Assembly (NCBI RefSeq): GCF_001625305.1 | Contig: NW_017803888.1 | Location: 1-64,000, forward strand | DNA: 64,000 nt | Direction of reading: 5' to 3' | From: Branchiostoma belcheri | Taxonomy: Eukaryota > Chordata > Leptocardii > Amphioxiformes > Branchiostomatidae | Shown: positions 13,047 to 25,094 of the stretch, piece by piece | Position numbering within the stretch: the first letter of the stretch is position 1 | Layout of the letters: every line of letters starts with the position of its first letter | Position numbers and translations under genes: made by a program | Notes under the pieces: generated by a model | Seen by the model: the letters and a program-made list of their open reading frames with translations, nothing else | Databases searched by the model: none | Told to the model about the DNA's origin: nothing

Positions 13047-14204
13047 AAAGTAAGAAAGAAAGAAAGCTATCTGATTCTCCCAATTGTAAAAGCCCCCACA
13101 GCATCCAACCGCACATTCATAGAAACAACATTATATTCTGACACTAGAAACCAATAAATTCGGAAAATTTCACGGTAATGTTTACAAATTAACCTTTTAA
13201 AAATACGAGTGAATTTTTATTTCTGTCGTTGCCGAAAAATTTTTTTTCATGCGTGTAATACTAGTACATGTATCTTGGACGCTTGGATGCTATCTTCACC
13301 TTTGACCACATTGTTGGAAGCAGCGTCGGCCATTTTCATTCTGTATTTCGAGCTGTTTTTTCCGACAAATTTCAACCGTTTTAACATTTTACGGCCTCAG
13401 AAACTCATATAACGACGAAAACAAGTTGTAGTTGTTATTTTCATGCGTAAAATTTCTTCTGGGGATGGATTATTTTTCCGCCGAGCCGCCGAAAACTTAG
13501 CGTTGCATGCGGTCGGTCGGGCGGCCGGCAGGATTTTGTATCGGCGCGCTTTGCATGTAAACAAGGACAGTCGGAGTTGTTTACATGAAAATTGTGTTGT
13601 GAAACGCCAGCGAGGTGTCTGATTTTCTACCAATGAGAACGTTTTCTTTGTGGCGTCATGGCGAGATCGACAATTCATCGACAATTCACAAGATTGTGCC
13701 GACAATGGGGCCCGATCCATGCGATTAGCGGCTCGATCCACGCAAATTATGGGTGGCGCGCTGCGCCACCTGAGTTTAGGAATAAGTGGCGCCAAGCAAA
13801 ATCAGGTGGCGCCGCGCCAGTGCGCCACCGGGTATTTCGAGCCCTGACCAGGCAGCAAACACTATTCTTCATACAAAATGTACATCTTGGTATACATCAC
13901 AATTCACATGTACATATCATTGTAATTATGACAGTTACATAGTATATATCGTGCTAAACAAGCTTCAACACACTTAAGTATTTGTCTAATCTAAATTCAT
14001 GTAAACATGACAATATTTGTGAGAATTTCGTTCCCAACAGGACCTGTTATTCCAGTTCACAGGGATCCATCCTGAGTGACTGTACTACAAATACATCAAT
14101 CCTGGTGTTTTGATTCCTCAAATTTGGTCGCTGGGGTCAGAGCAGTTGCTTCATGCATAATCATGGTGACAATGTCTGGCACCCGAACCCCGCCTAAACA
14201 TAGC

Positions 14205-14580
14205 ACACAGCTCTAAACATAGACTGGTGTATCAACACTGATTCATAGTCATTTTTATCATGATATAGATATGTGTGCACTGAGAATATTAACCTACATG
14301 TAGAGATGAGAAAAGTCACTCACTGACACCTACTCAACGTTAATCCAAGAATAGCAATAGTGGCTCTAAACATAGACTGGGGGCAGTGTGTATGTCACTG
14401 ATTCACTGTCATTTTCACACCATATTTAAACATGTATGCAACGCGGACCTAGCCACCAGAAAAGTTGCTGGCACAAAGTTAGTCAACTAACTATCCATTT
14501 TTTAAGTCTAGACAGCAGAGGGTATATCTGTAGCCACTGATTCACTGTCAAACATGTATGCACTGAAAACTATACTATAC
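14205..14580 (+). repeat. degenerate tandem repeat, about three units
   Basis: CTCTAAACATAGACTGG is repeated about 150 bases apart. Each unit continues into CACTGATTCA(C/T)(A/T)GTCATTTT and a CATGTATGCA-type segment, and a third partial unit follows at about 14510. The units are strongly diverged. Confidence 0.6.
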
Positions 14581-14869
14581 TAGAAACATGTTTCGTGCAG
14601 AAAGCCAAAATAATTAGCCAATACTTACTTGTACTTGTACTTGTTGAGGTCTCCTAGACAATACACAACTTTTGTTGCCTATGGCAACTATCTCCGTAAT
14701 ACACACTGCGCACATCAACAGCTATCACGTTCTTGAACTCTGTGTTTATTTACCATCAACCATGTGGCCAGCTGAAGATTTCTGCCTGGTTTTAAAATTT
14801 GACCACAGCTCAATTTTTCAGCATACCTGCATTGGTACAGGCAACATTCGAAATTATCTGCATTAGACA

Positions 14870-15065
14870 AATTTTATCTGCACAATAACCTTTAGATGTA
14901 AGACATCAGAAATACCTGCACAGCTCCAATTTTACCTGCACTAACCTGGATATATGCTCAGTAAATGGACCAGTGCAGGTTAGGTGCAGGTAGACATCAG
15001 AAATACCTGCACAGCTCCAAAATTTACCTGCACCTAACCTGCATATGCAGGTGGGATTTCAAGCT
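14870..15065. repeat. repeat with duplicated ATCAGAAATACCTGCACAGC
   Basis: The motif ATCAGAAATACCTGCACAGC, followed by a TTTACCTGCAC..AACCTG block, appears twice in tandem-inverted context. A related segment in the other orientation lies at 5222-5310, and ends near 3670-3740 and 17395-17460 share GTATTT(C/T)(A/G)AGCCCT. It belongs to a recurring inverted-repeat family. Confidence 0.55.
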
Positions 15066-15559
15066 TTGTTGACAAACACACATCACAGCTTATGCAAATT
15101 GAGAAGCCATAGAAAATAATTATCTGGTGTTCTATACAGGCTGGACTCAGCAGGCCAAAATTCCACTGACGTATTTGATGTCATCTGTGTAAATCCATTG
15201 CCGATGGCCCGTGTATGTATTTGGTGGAAGCTCCATAACTGGAGCTGATACCTCGTAACTTTAGACCCTCGGGTCATAACAACATAACTGTCACCTGAGG
15301 GAGTCTGTGCAGTCAGATGGAATATCATCAAATTACATGCAAGGCAGTATTATGTTTACTGTTCTTATTACACATGCAGTGTGTACAGATATAGTGATAT
15401 AAGTACATGGCCTTGAGCATTGAAGGTCCCAAAATGGGAACACAATTCTAGTCCCTAGTAGTTATCTTTGATATTCTTTTTGTTTTATTATACTTGTCCG
15501 TACATACATGTTCTTAGAAGAAATCAAGTATCTAACTTGGACTTGTTTTTGCCATCATT

Positions 15560-15815
15560 TTATTCTTCAAGCATTTCAAATTGCCCCAAAACAAGCTACA
15601 TGAGGAGTCCCTTTACTTTTGGTACCACCAATAAATAAATAGAACCATCATACTATACAAAATGAGCAACCATTTTCTGTCACCAATATCACATTTTGCC
15701 CCACAGATACCAGTATATGGGATATGGTCAATTCAACTTACTACCATAAAAAAAAATGACCAGAAAGTCATTGAAAATCCAGTTCTACTGCCCTGAAATT
15801 GCTCTGGGTGCCTTT
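15560..15815 (-). repeat. reversed copy of the GGTACCA-core repeat
   Basis: Reading the minus strand gives the same motif order as at 2040-2330 and 20505-20880, including the ATTTCAGGGCAGTAGAACTG end and TGGTACCAC core. It directly abuts the candidate coding exon at 15833. Confidence 0.6.
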
Positions 15816-15832
15816 AAGTTCATATCACTCAC

Positions 15833-16126
15833 AACTGATTGTGGCTACAACACGTACAGACCCTCCCTGAGAGTATATTCTGGCTTCTGTTCCAGAAAGA
15901 TGATATAATAACATCAAATCCGAGACATATCTAGCGACATCGCTTTGGATATCAGACTTGTTAGCAAACAAGCAGTGTCTGGAACTGGAGAAAAGTCTGG
16001 AACCATTTAACGTCAACAGAGAAACTGGCACGGGCAAACCTGTGCATGAGTCGGAAAAAAGGAGGATTTTGCCAAGTGGAGAGACTGTGTAACACCACAG
16101 AAAGACATCTGTGACAGTGGGGAAAT
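15833..16126 (-). CDS. candidate internal coding exon of an unrecognised gene
   Basis: Ninety-eight codon-equivalents (294 bp, phase 1 at both ends) are free of stops. The acceptor is TCTGCAATAG and the donor is T|GTGAGTGAT, close to consensus. The encoded stretch is protein-like: it starts FPTVTDVFLWCYTVSPLGK, has a central SRHCLFANKSD and ends SGGSVRVVATIS-like (GTEARIYSQGG then SVRVVATIS). The hydrophobic strand-like pattern could fit a beta-rich domain, but I cannot assign a family. The parent gene would run leftwards on the minus strand. No partner exon with matching phase was found with confidence, so a decayed or chance frame remains possible. Confidence 0.4.
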
Positions 16127-16898
16127 CTATTGCAGATGTCTGATCATTTTTACACATGATAAAAATACAGACAGTTTTCATGTGCAGATTTACCACATGT
16201 GAAATTGAAGGCTTGAAAGAAGTGGCAGTGTCGTGAATTTTAGTTGTTTTTTAATTCAGATTAAACCTGTAACAATATACCAAAGAACACGGATTTTTGT
16301 CTGTCAAAAGATGACAAATTGGACAAAATTTTTGTCAGTCATGGGCAACAAAATTCTGTCAAATGACAAAAAGATAGGCACTGTACTGTTACCACAGTAA
16401 TTACCCAGAACACTCCACTCTGCCCCCCTCCCCTCCCAAACCACTCAGGGCCGACTTGGCACGAGCTACGATAAAATTTACGACCACTGGACGCACTTCG
16501 TGTCACGACTGTGGTAGGTTTTAACAGGCAAACTACAAACTCAGGGATAGTTAAAATAATAATGTAGGACTGTCACACACTCAACACTAGCCAAAGTTAT
16601 TGGCTAAATTTTCTCTCAAAATCATATGTACACATATAGTCTTTCTCATACGAAGCTATATAATATCACATATAATAGTGGAATGCTAATTTTTGATAAC
16701 AGGCCTTGATAACATAAGGTTGCACCAATTTAATTTCTTGGTTCTCGGTTTTATTGTATTATATCCAAGAACCTGAAAGTCGTGATCCAAATAAGTATGT
16801 TTTGACTCATAACAAAGTACACATATTCTATATAGTATTATAGAGTAAGACATTTCTATAAAGTATAATATAGCCATCTTACTATATGGAACCTGTCC

Positions 16899-17190
16899 CT
16901 TCTAAATTAATGGTTAAGTTTTGCTGGGATCCCCCCATGCAGACCCTCACTAATGTGTGTTCCTTGTTTTTAGTTCTTAGTTGATAAAAATTATGGTGAG
17001 AGGTAGGAATAAGACAAGGCCTCCAAATTCACCGTTAAGCATTGTTGGCTCTCCTAAATTATCTGTTAAGTGTTGCTGGGATACCCCCCATGCAGACCCT
17101 CACTAACGGGTGTTCCTTGTTTGTATGTCTTAGTTAATAACATTGAGATGAGATGTAGGAACAAGAAAAGGCCTCCAACTGTTTTAACAT
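16899..17190 (+). repeat. tandem duplication, two units of about 145 bp
   Basis: The units share GCTGGGAT(C/A)CCCCCCATGCAG, ACCCTCACTAA, GTGTTCCTTGTTT and AAGGCCTCCAA in the same order, and are diverged by roughly 15-20% by eye. A partial copy of the start occurs at about 8037-8065. Confidence 0.7.
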
Positions 17191-17199
17191 TCTGGGCAT

Positions 17200-19815
17200 A
17201 TAAGTTGATGTAGGTCCGGTGGTAAACAAAAGGGGTCCTGACGTCAGTGAAGACAGGGAGCACTGCAACTGACGCATACTGGTGCACATTTACATGTAGT
17301 CACTCAAACACTCGCTTCCTACAACTTTGCTAGCATATAAGGATTGTGTGTTGTTCTTGTATGTTGTTATTTGGTTATTATGCGGGGAAAATTTGTCTGG
17401 TACAGGTAATTTTCAATGTTACCTGCACCAGTGCAAGTATTCAGAAAAAGTATTTCAAGCCCTGAGGCTGAAAATCCTGGACAGAAAGTTTGGAAGAAAA
17501 CTATAAATATGTAACATTTAACCTATAACTAGGTAGAGTATGTAATTATATATATAAGCATGCAACTTGGACTAGCAGTATGTCAAATTTCATGTGATTA
17601 TTTCAATAACTACATAGTAATATGTAATAAATTTTACACTTTGTGATGGTTCAGAAACAAGTCACAAAATGTGTAACAGTAAATAAACTCATATAACATA
17701 TCATCTTTGTTACAATATCAACCCTTGAGCAACTGTTACAATTTAAATGTGAAGTATTTTCTGTCATACCAGCGTTTTTTTTCTACAGCCCTTGTTGACG
17801 TCACTGTCAAGATTAATACGCTACCATTGTGCCTGAGCTAGAACTGAATACTGTGATTACACAAGCGTCTAGTACTTCAGCCACAAGGCACAAAGTACAC
17901 CAGCCCAGCACTGACGCAATACTCACGGTGCTTAAAAATAAGATGAATGGGCCAGCTTTTGCTAGCTAACAGATCAACTGTCACAACAGTAGTTCCACTT
18001 TACAGGATCGTACGTACGAGTCATTCCAGAGTCGTATAGTCGTAGCAATCAAATAACTCTTATACAAGTAGAAGGACCATTTACTAATTTTTGTTTGTAA
18101 ACAGTAACGGCAGAATTCAAACCATGTACGTAACTTCAAAATGTATACTGTAAATCACAATTTTTTTTGCGATACTTTTATATTTGCGGGTTTTCATGGT
18201 GACTTCTGTACCGTGAACTCATCATTACCGTGAAAAAATAATTCTCCGACTTTATTTTTGCTGCACCTGCCGTCACCTGCCTGAATATATGTGGACATCT
18301 TGTCAACAGTTTAACAGTCTAAGTCTAAAAATCATTGCTAAAGACAATTGTAAACCATTTAGAGTGTTTACATACAGTATGGGCCACCTTAATGACCCAT
18401 GACAAGCTTAGTATATCGGGTGCAGTGTTCTACTCAGTATTGGTCTTTCCATCATTTGACGAAATTTTGCCATTCATGAGTGACACAAAAAAAAAAAATT
18501 TGTCATCTTTCCCGGACAAAAATTGGTGTGCAAAAATATAGAAATAGATGTCAGTAAGCTACGATTGGTCTTCCAGCAAAATTTGCCCCTCAAAATAAAG
18601 GAAATAGTATGTCAAGATTTCCACAATTTCTCTGCGGGAGCAGGCCACCCAACATGGTGTTACATCAGACAAAATTGAGATGACAGAGAAAGAAAAAGGT
18701 TTCACTGAAAGAAAAGATTTAACTTCTAGATCTTCTACAAAAGTTGGAACAATATCAATAATCATATCTAGCCAGGACATACTCCATAAAAGTTGCGCTG
18801 TTAAAAAACTGACGCCAGTTACACAACTAATCAATAATTCATCGGCAACCCAAATCAAACTGGCCGGGAGTATTGTTTGCAGTCATCACACGAGATGGAC
18901 CGAGGCTGACGCACTTGGCAACCCGGTAATTTGTATTCCCAGACTCTTTCTTGTCCAACTAGACGTCTCGGGGCAAAGCAGCGAGACTTGGCAGCGTTCT
19001 TGCTAGGCTGTTTGAGTGTAGGAGCCCTCTATGCTGTGATCTGAACCCCCTATGCTGTGATTTAGCCCCTTACACTGTCTTTCAACCAGCGTAGGGGTGT
19101 TTCTCTTTAGTGAGAACCTTGTGACCATTCATAGATAAAATTTGACTTTAGAATGAAGCTATAACCAAGGACATTATACAGTTATTATGCAGTATAATGT
19201 CCTTGCTATAACCAAGGAATTTGTCCTTCAATAAGCAGGAAATAATGTCCCAGAGGGCTTTAAAATTTTGGGAGGAGAATACCAGACTCCTTACTGTAGT
19301 GGTGTCTTTGGGATTCGATGTGCATCAAGTTCTTCTTCTGTACCTGACCCCTACGCTGTGAAAAAACTCTGGTGAGAACCCTGCTTCGTATGGGGTCGTT
19401 TTAGAGTAAAGATGGGGCTTGAGCCAAGAACGGCTTACTGCTAAAACTCCTTGGTCGCGCTACTTCTCTCTATACAAATTGACTCCGAACAATACCCCAA
19501 GTGCTAGTGGAGCCTGAATGGTAATAACACGAGCTGACTGGTACTGGAAAGTAATGCACTGAGTTAAAAGTGCTTTGATATAGTTTTAGTATGTTTTCCC
19601 ATTCGTCAAAACAAATACTAGTAAACATGCTGCCTACAATTGTCTTCTGGTAAAATGTAGAATATCATTATAAACTACTAGACTGAAATTCATAAAAGCA
19701 AATATTTATTGCAGTTAAAGCTATGTTAATAGAGTTGGTTGGATAATAACTCTCCACAAACTGTATCACTATCATGTAAGGTATTACTATTAGTTAAAAA
19801 TGCATAGTTGTTTAC
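17200..19815. other. no recognisable gene; repeat fragments and a small hairpin
   Basis: The stretch contains part of a hAT-like MITE (CAGTGTTCTACTCAG start at about 18424), and a segment at 18150-18260 rich in CACGGT/ACCGTGA motifs related to 24220-24320 and 39590-39760. Open stretches on both strands at 18559-19006 overlap the hAT-like repeat and are not convincing genes. Confidence 0.45.
19167..19204. repeat. perfect 13-bp inverted repeat
   Basis: AAGGACATTATAC and its exact complement GTATAATGTCCTT are separated by a 12-base AT-rich spacer, giving a small stem-loop of unknown significance. Confidence 0.8.
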
Positions 19816-19819
19816 TTTA

Positions 19820-20179
19820 GGCCATAACAATGTTATTTATTGGCTCTCAGTCAATTTTTTCTGATTTGAAACAAAAATATCCTGGTTTTGAATCAACTCC
19901 AAATTGCTCATATTTTGGTCGCAATAGCCAAAGAAAGTTCTTGTCTTCCTAATTGTTAGTATGATGTACTGTTTTTCCATCTATCAATGCAGTGGCTTTA
20001 TTAAAGTTCAAATTCATTGTTTGAATTATATCATAAATCAACCTGGCATGTTATTTATGACTTATTGTAAAATTTGGGGCAATTATGAGATGCCTACTCC
20101 TGTTTCTTTCACCCTGCCGCTGAATTTTCTGAAAAAAATCCGTGAACCAAAGAATTGAATTATTCAATTTCTTGTGGCC
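19820..20179. mobile_element. diverged Harbinger-like MITE, 360 bp, TTA target duplications
   Basis: It starts GGCCATAACAATG after TTA (19817-19819) and ends CTTGTGGCC before TTA (20180-20182). Internal text (TGAATCAACTC, CAGTGG.TTATTAAA, CTGAAAAAAATCC) matches the 2962-3338 family, and the inverted ends are degraded compared with that copy. Confidence 0.65.
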
Positions 20180-20504
20180 TTAAAAACTGTGTCTGCGCAC
20201 ATTGGCAGGGTTTGCATGTAACACCTCTACTAAATTAATTACAGTTACCATCCAGTGCAACCAGATCTGAGGATCCAGTGCCATGGTTGGCATGGTAACA
20301 GAATGACTGACAAGCCCCAGTTCTGTAACCAATGGGAGGAGTTTATATATAGAAAAGGGGGTCAGCTTATCATCTCACCTGTCCATTACAACATACTAGC
20401 CCCTCCCTCAACAGTCACAAGGTCCCTGCCCTGTCACCAGTGTTGGGATAGTCCCGTATCTGCTTGAAACATCGGCTTTGTATTAAAGGCTTGATATAGT
20501 TCGA

Positions 20505-20880
20505 AGCGATTTCACTCATTTCAGGGCAGTAGAACTGAATTTTCAAAGCCAATTTTCTGGTCAATATACAGTAGTAAGATGAATCAACCCTATCCCATAA
20601 AGCATACTACATATCTGTAATATCAGCTACGCGATGTCACTGACGGACTGGTTGCTTATTTCGTATCCTAGGCTGGTTATGACTAGTTATTGGTGGTACC
20701 AAAAAAGAATGGGGCTCCTCATGTAGCTTGTTCGGGAAGTATTTCAAATGCTGAAAGAAATGATGACAAAAAATATGCTAAGATTAGTAAGAAATGGCAG
20801 TAAATATCAATATCAGGCAGATTTCCACATCTAGAATATTTTTTGTTTTGTCGCCCTGAAATTGCATCGGTTGCCTTTAA
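20505..20880 (+). repeat. fullest copy of the GGTACCA-core repeat family
   Basis: It runs from a CATTTCAGGGCAGTAGAACTG end through TATTGGTGGTACCAAAAA to a GCCCTGAAATTGCATCGG end. The two ends are inverted relatives, consistent with a non-autonomous DNA element of about 370 bp. Confidence 0.6.
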
Positions 20881-21543
20881 TTAATTACATAAGGAGGAAA
20901 GTTTGTAGTGGACTAGCAGTGAGTGACATAATCCAGAACTCACTTCCCTGGTACTCATTAATTATTACACAACTTATTGATTACCAGAACAAATTCTGCT
21001 GGACAACTCAAATTCAGCATAAAGAGAAACTGTTTGTAAGAAAAGAAGTTCAAAAACAGAAAGTTGAAACAAAATAAAGACCGTGGTTTCAAGATAATTT
21101 TAGATAAGATAAATTCATTACAAACTGTATATATACACATGAACATGTATTCTACATTTTCTACTAATGTCTTTGTGCATTTTATACACATGTATGTTTG
21201 CAAACTTCTTTGACCAGTTTACCATGTACTGTTAACTCCGCTACTTCATGTATTTTCCACAATCCACATGCCAACAACCTTAATCAAAACATACAACATA
21301 ACTTAATAGAACACTAACACCAGCAATTCACAACATTTCTTGACCCCAGCAAATTTCTTGAATATTTCCCTTTGTTGAAAGTTGTAAACAGAAACCTAAT
21401 CCACTGAACAGCGACAATGTGAAACATTTTCATCTGTGCTTGAAAATGAACTCCAGTTGATTAAATTATTAAGCAGGACTGCATCACAACCTTAAGTTAA
21501 GGTCAGGAGTGAACTAAGTATTCTTCTTCATTGACATTTGCAG

Positions 21544-21764
21544 GGACAATTTGCCCTGAACAAAGTAAATCTGCTAATATACTGTCATTCTTACCAAAGG
21601 CCAATGACATGATGTCAACTCAGCTGTTTTACACAGCCTTTCATCCATCTAACAAGGAAATGTTGCTATACGTGTTTACGACTTTGAAATTGAAAACTCC
21701 TATGAACTACATAAACAAGATGTCACGAAAGAATCTACCAACAACACAGGTGGCTTTACGGTGA
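21544..21764 (+). CDS. possible terminal or internal coding exon, product unknown
   Basis: After an acceptor-like TTGACATTTGCAG the frame stays open for 73 codons to TGA at 21762. It encodes a lysine/methionine-rich stretch with FHPSNKEMLLYVFTT and LPTTQVALR. The composition is more protein-like than neighbouring frames. There is no recognised domain or partner exon, and the donor alternative (CAG|GTGGCT) is weak. Confidence 0.2.
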
Positions 21765-22345
21765 TCGCATGGACCACAACAAACCCAAAACGACGTCGGG
21801 ACAGGGAGGAAGAGTTAACACATGCTGGTTAAGTTTAGAATATCATTCCTACTCAAATACAGAGGAACTGGAGCCCTGACCCAAAGTGTCATAGGTCAGA
21901 CTTTTTGTGTACAAAGATGTTGTGCTATGCTACAAGTAGCAACGGTGTGCAAATATATATACATAAGATATGTCCCAGCTATGTGATAGCGTATGGAACT
22001 GTTGTAAGAAAGGTAGGAATTGTAGGTAATTTGTAAGAATTTTTTTTTTCCTTTGTAACCGCACGTCCTTGTGCATGTCTGACCCCAGCAAGTTGAGGGG
22101 AGCTTGCATACATTTTATCTTATCAAAATACAGGCTCGAAACGCCGGCTCGAAACCCACACAAAATACGAATATCACACTATGTACCCTTCACATCTACG
22201 GTATCCCACTACTAATGTATCTAGCCAAGAATCTAACTTGTGGTTTTGGTGTTGTTTGAGGCAAGTTGCGAGTTTTTGGTTGCCCTGTTTGACAAGGAAA
22301 AATTGTGCTGACTTCCAAAATCGCTGCACTGGGTACCACTTCAAT

Positions 22346-22428
22346 ATGGCGTCCGCGGAACGGAGAAATTCTCCTGGAACTACGGAATATTCGGTCCCGC
22401 TATCCCACCAGAAATGGAAATCTACAGA
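22346..22428 (+). CDS. candidate first coding exon, product unknown
   Basis: The start is CAATATGGCG. The frame encodes MASAERRNSPGTTEYSVPL and continues to a strong donor ACAGA|GTAAGGAT. The next clear plus-strand acceptor in matching phase is TTATTTTCCAG at 27121, followed by 39 codons to a stop at about 27239. Joining the two is speculative. No family was recognised. Confidence 0.25.
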
Positions 22429-22849
22429 GTAAGGATACGATAGTTTAACTAAATAAAGGTAACAGAAGTTTTTAGGGTGTTTGTAGGGGAATTTCCAGAT
22501 CGTGAATTCGTGGAAAGGTAAAAAATACCCGCGCCAAAAATAGGTCTAAGGCCGACCTCGGTCGGTGGGCGTGAAAAATTGCGATTCTTCATAAATATAT
22601 TCCCCAAAGAATCGCTTGCTAATGAAGAGGTTAGAAGTAACTCAAGATAAGGCCTGAAGTGTGGATTGCATATGCTGTTGAAATCTACCACGATTTGGGT
22701 TTAAAGGGCGAAAAATCCCGATCAAATCAGTTACATCCACAAACCTTCTGCCCTCCCCACTCAAGTAGCCGCCATACAAAATTCAAAATTTACACGGTCT
22801 TTCCAGCGCCCAAACTCGCTTCCCCTACATCCAAACAATTCGCACTCAC

Positions 22850-22872
22850 CTGCCAGAGCTAGTCGAAGCCAT
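22850..22872 (-). CDS. candidate first coding exon on the minus strand, product unknown
   Basis: AAACCATGGCT is an excellent translation-start context. The frame encodes MASTSSG, then meets a consensus donor AG|GTGAGTG. If real, the gene runs leftwards and might include the exon at 15833-16126 after at least one intermediate exon, because the phases (2 versus 1) do not join directly. Confidence 0.3.
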
Positions 22873-25094
22873 GGTTTCCGTCCTACAGCATGTAAAATCC
22901 AGTGAAATTCCTCCAGTTTTTGTCCTAATTGTGCTGAAAATCCAAAGGTTACATGTTGGGAGAGAGCCAAACTCCCCGTCACTGCGCTAGCTTTCTCCCT
23001 CCGCGAACCAGACCTGCGCGTACGGTCTAAAACAGCTGATAATCCCCGCAAAATATTCTACATATTTCCAGATTTTTCGCGACGAAATCCGGCCGAGGTG
23101 ATCCGACAGTCACCCTAATCGGTCAAAATGACGGCGTTGATGCTGTAAACGGGGTAAAAAGTTGGCTCCGGGGCAACAAAAGTCTCGTAGTCGGAGTACA
23201 CAAACCGGGACTGGGGATAGAAAATCGGACTGATGGGCTGATTTGCAATCCGGAAGTAAGACCGGAAGTAAAGATTGTACCATCTACAGAGGGTACTGCA
23301 ATATTTGAATATCATAAAATGAAATGAAAAACATAAGTATCTGTGCTAAAATTTATAGAAAAATTACTTTTATAATGAAACATACTATGTTTATAATATG
23401 GTGCTATTTAATGCATTTACCTTTCTATAATATTCCAAAAAAGCCGGACAACATACGCTGGCTTCACCTACTACTGTTCTAGTGTTGAACTCGTCTATTT
23501 GCGTAAACGATTGTACGCCTGCAGTCCTAGTTTTTCCCGCATGTCGGCGCTGCGGCCGCCAAAGGGTTGACCTGACCTCATCTTTGGCGGAAAATCCCCC
23601 CAGCAAAGTTTCGATGACGATTGCGGACATTCCCTCATACATCATACACAATATCCGGGATTTTCCCTCAGCAACACCCACAACAAACGTCACCTGTGGC
23701 TAAACATTGTTTAACGTAATGTCTGGTATTGCCGTCAGTTTCGAAACCGTAATGAAACAGATTCCAAACGTTTCATGTACTTTTAGTATGACATGAGGCA
23801 TCCACAGTTCAGAAAGGCAAGACAAAAATATTCTGGATGAGAATATCTGTCAGACATAAACATTCACTGCAACTTTCGTCGTATTATTTCATGTTTGGCG
23901 TTTGAAATAGCCCCAAATCAGGCCAGATGATGACGAGTCCCTATGCTATATGGTGGCCGGTATCTTTTCATGTCAGGAACAAGTGGTGTGAGTTTGGTCC
24001 CGTTGATACTGTCTTGCCAACTTGATACTGTAAATCCAAGGATATTATATCTAATATAAGCGAAAAACATATATTTTCTTGTATTTCTACAATAACGATT
24101 GTTAGTTTCACTTTGTATCTGTTAACTGTATCTGTTCATCATGTTTTGTTGTGACCTGTACTAAGCCTAGTGTGGCAAAAATGTGCTATAAAGGGCGTCA
24201 TTCATTCATTTACATTCGCCGTAGCAAAATTTCGCGGTCTGAGAAAAATAGACATGTTCGCGGAACTACATGTTCGCGAAGGCGGCAAATGCAGAAGAAA
24301 GAGGCGCATGAATTTTCGTCCGTTTCCAAAAAAAAAACGTTTTCGACCATACTGTTAATCACACCAGGCATCTGCAAAATGAGGAAATATATGCCGTAAA
24401 TTGAAAAAAACAATATTGGAAAACGATACTAATGTCGTAGAATGCCAACAACGATTCTAAAAGAAAAGAAGGATGCGAAGAAATGAAAACGAAGAGTCCA
24501 TTTATTCGCCATACCATAAATACTCTGTATGTTTAGTCATCTGTTCACTTCATGACCACGTAGATTTCATAATGAAGGCAACTTTTTTTGTCCATTTTTT
24601 TTTACTCCCACGCTCGCATCAGTTTTGGGGTTCCCAGAGAATGTCATCCATATAATCTAATCAACATGGCTGGACAGAACTAGTGACCGACTAAAAACCG
24701 CGAATACAAAGTGATTTGTAGACACCAAATAACCTTCTTTGGAGACTAGCTCTAAAGACGGTCACTGCCCCACTCCCAACGTTCACCTTCTTTTCATCAG
24801 TCTGTTTTAAACTCCTAACCGCTGTCGCGACTGACAGCTAGAGGACGTGCTTTGTTGCACGTACACGTAACGTTACATGCATGACATGGCGAGCTTCAAA
24901 ATGTCAGCAGCTCTGTGTTTATCCTCCAAAGCATTGAACCCGTAATTTTGACGAGCAAGAACTCCCTGAGAAAGTACTTAAATGAGAGACCAGTTCAAGA
25001 CGTCAAAAAAGAAACAAGGAGCTTCAAATGTTGACCAGTACCAAACCTATTTAGCCACCAAAACATCTGCTTGGAGATTCTGGGCAGATATGAT

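Larger units (their letters stand above)
11707..13846. mobile_element. large element with CAGGGCTCGAAATAC inverted ends
   Basis: CAGGGCTCGAAATAC at 11707 is mirrored by GTATTTCGAGCCCTG ending at 13846. Sub-terminal sequence on both sides repeats GCCACCTG/CAGGTGGC blocks. The interior includes CATACCCCCCGGA repeats, an assembly gap with duplicated flanks, and a GC-rich right part (13450-13830). The right part has an uninterrupted 132-codon minus-strand frame (13397-13795) without recognisable domains. Without the gap duplication the element is about 1.5 kb. CAGGG ends suggest hAT affinity, but I found no 8-bp duplication. Confidence 0.6.
22180..23700. promoter_or_regulatory. GC-richer, CpG-containing stretch, probable promoter region
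   Basis: Compared with the AT-rich surroundings this stretch has many CpGs (around 22330-22390, 22480-22570, 22990-23110 and 23500-23600) and contains two candidate first coding exons on opposite strands. It may be the start of one or two genes whose remaining exons I could not recognise. Interpretation rests on composition and start/donor motifs. Confidence 0.35.

Noticed and set aside
13397..13795. 132-codon minus-strand frame rich in Arg and Ala
   Set aside because: It lies in the GC-rich end of a mobile element, mirrors plus-strand open frames over the same bases and has no recognisable domain.
20255..20467. Gene start suggested by ACCAATGGGAGG and TATATATAG with a 70-codon frame
   Set aside because: The frame spans the motifs themselves and has no similarity. 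The downstream ATTAAAGGC text looks like a repeat end.
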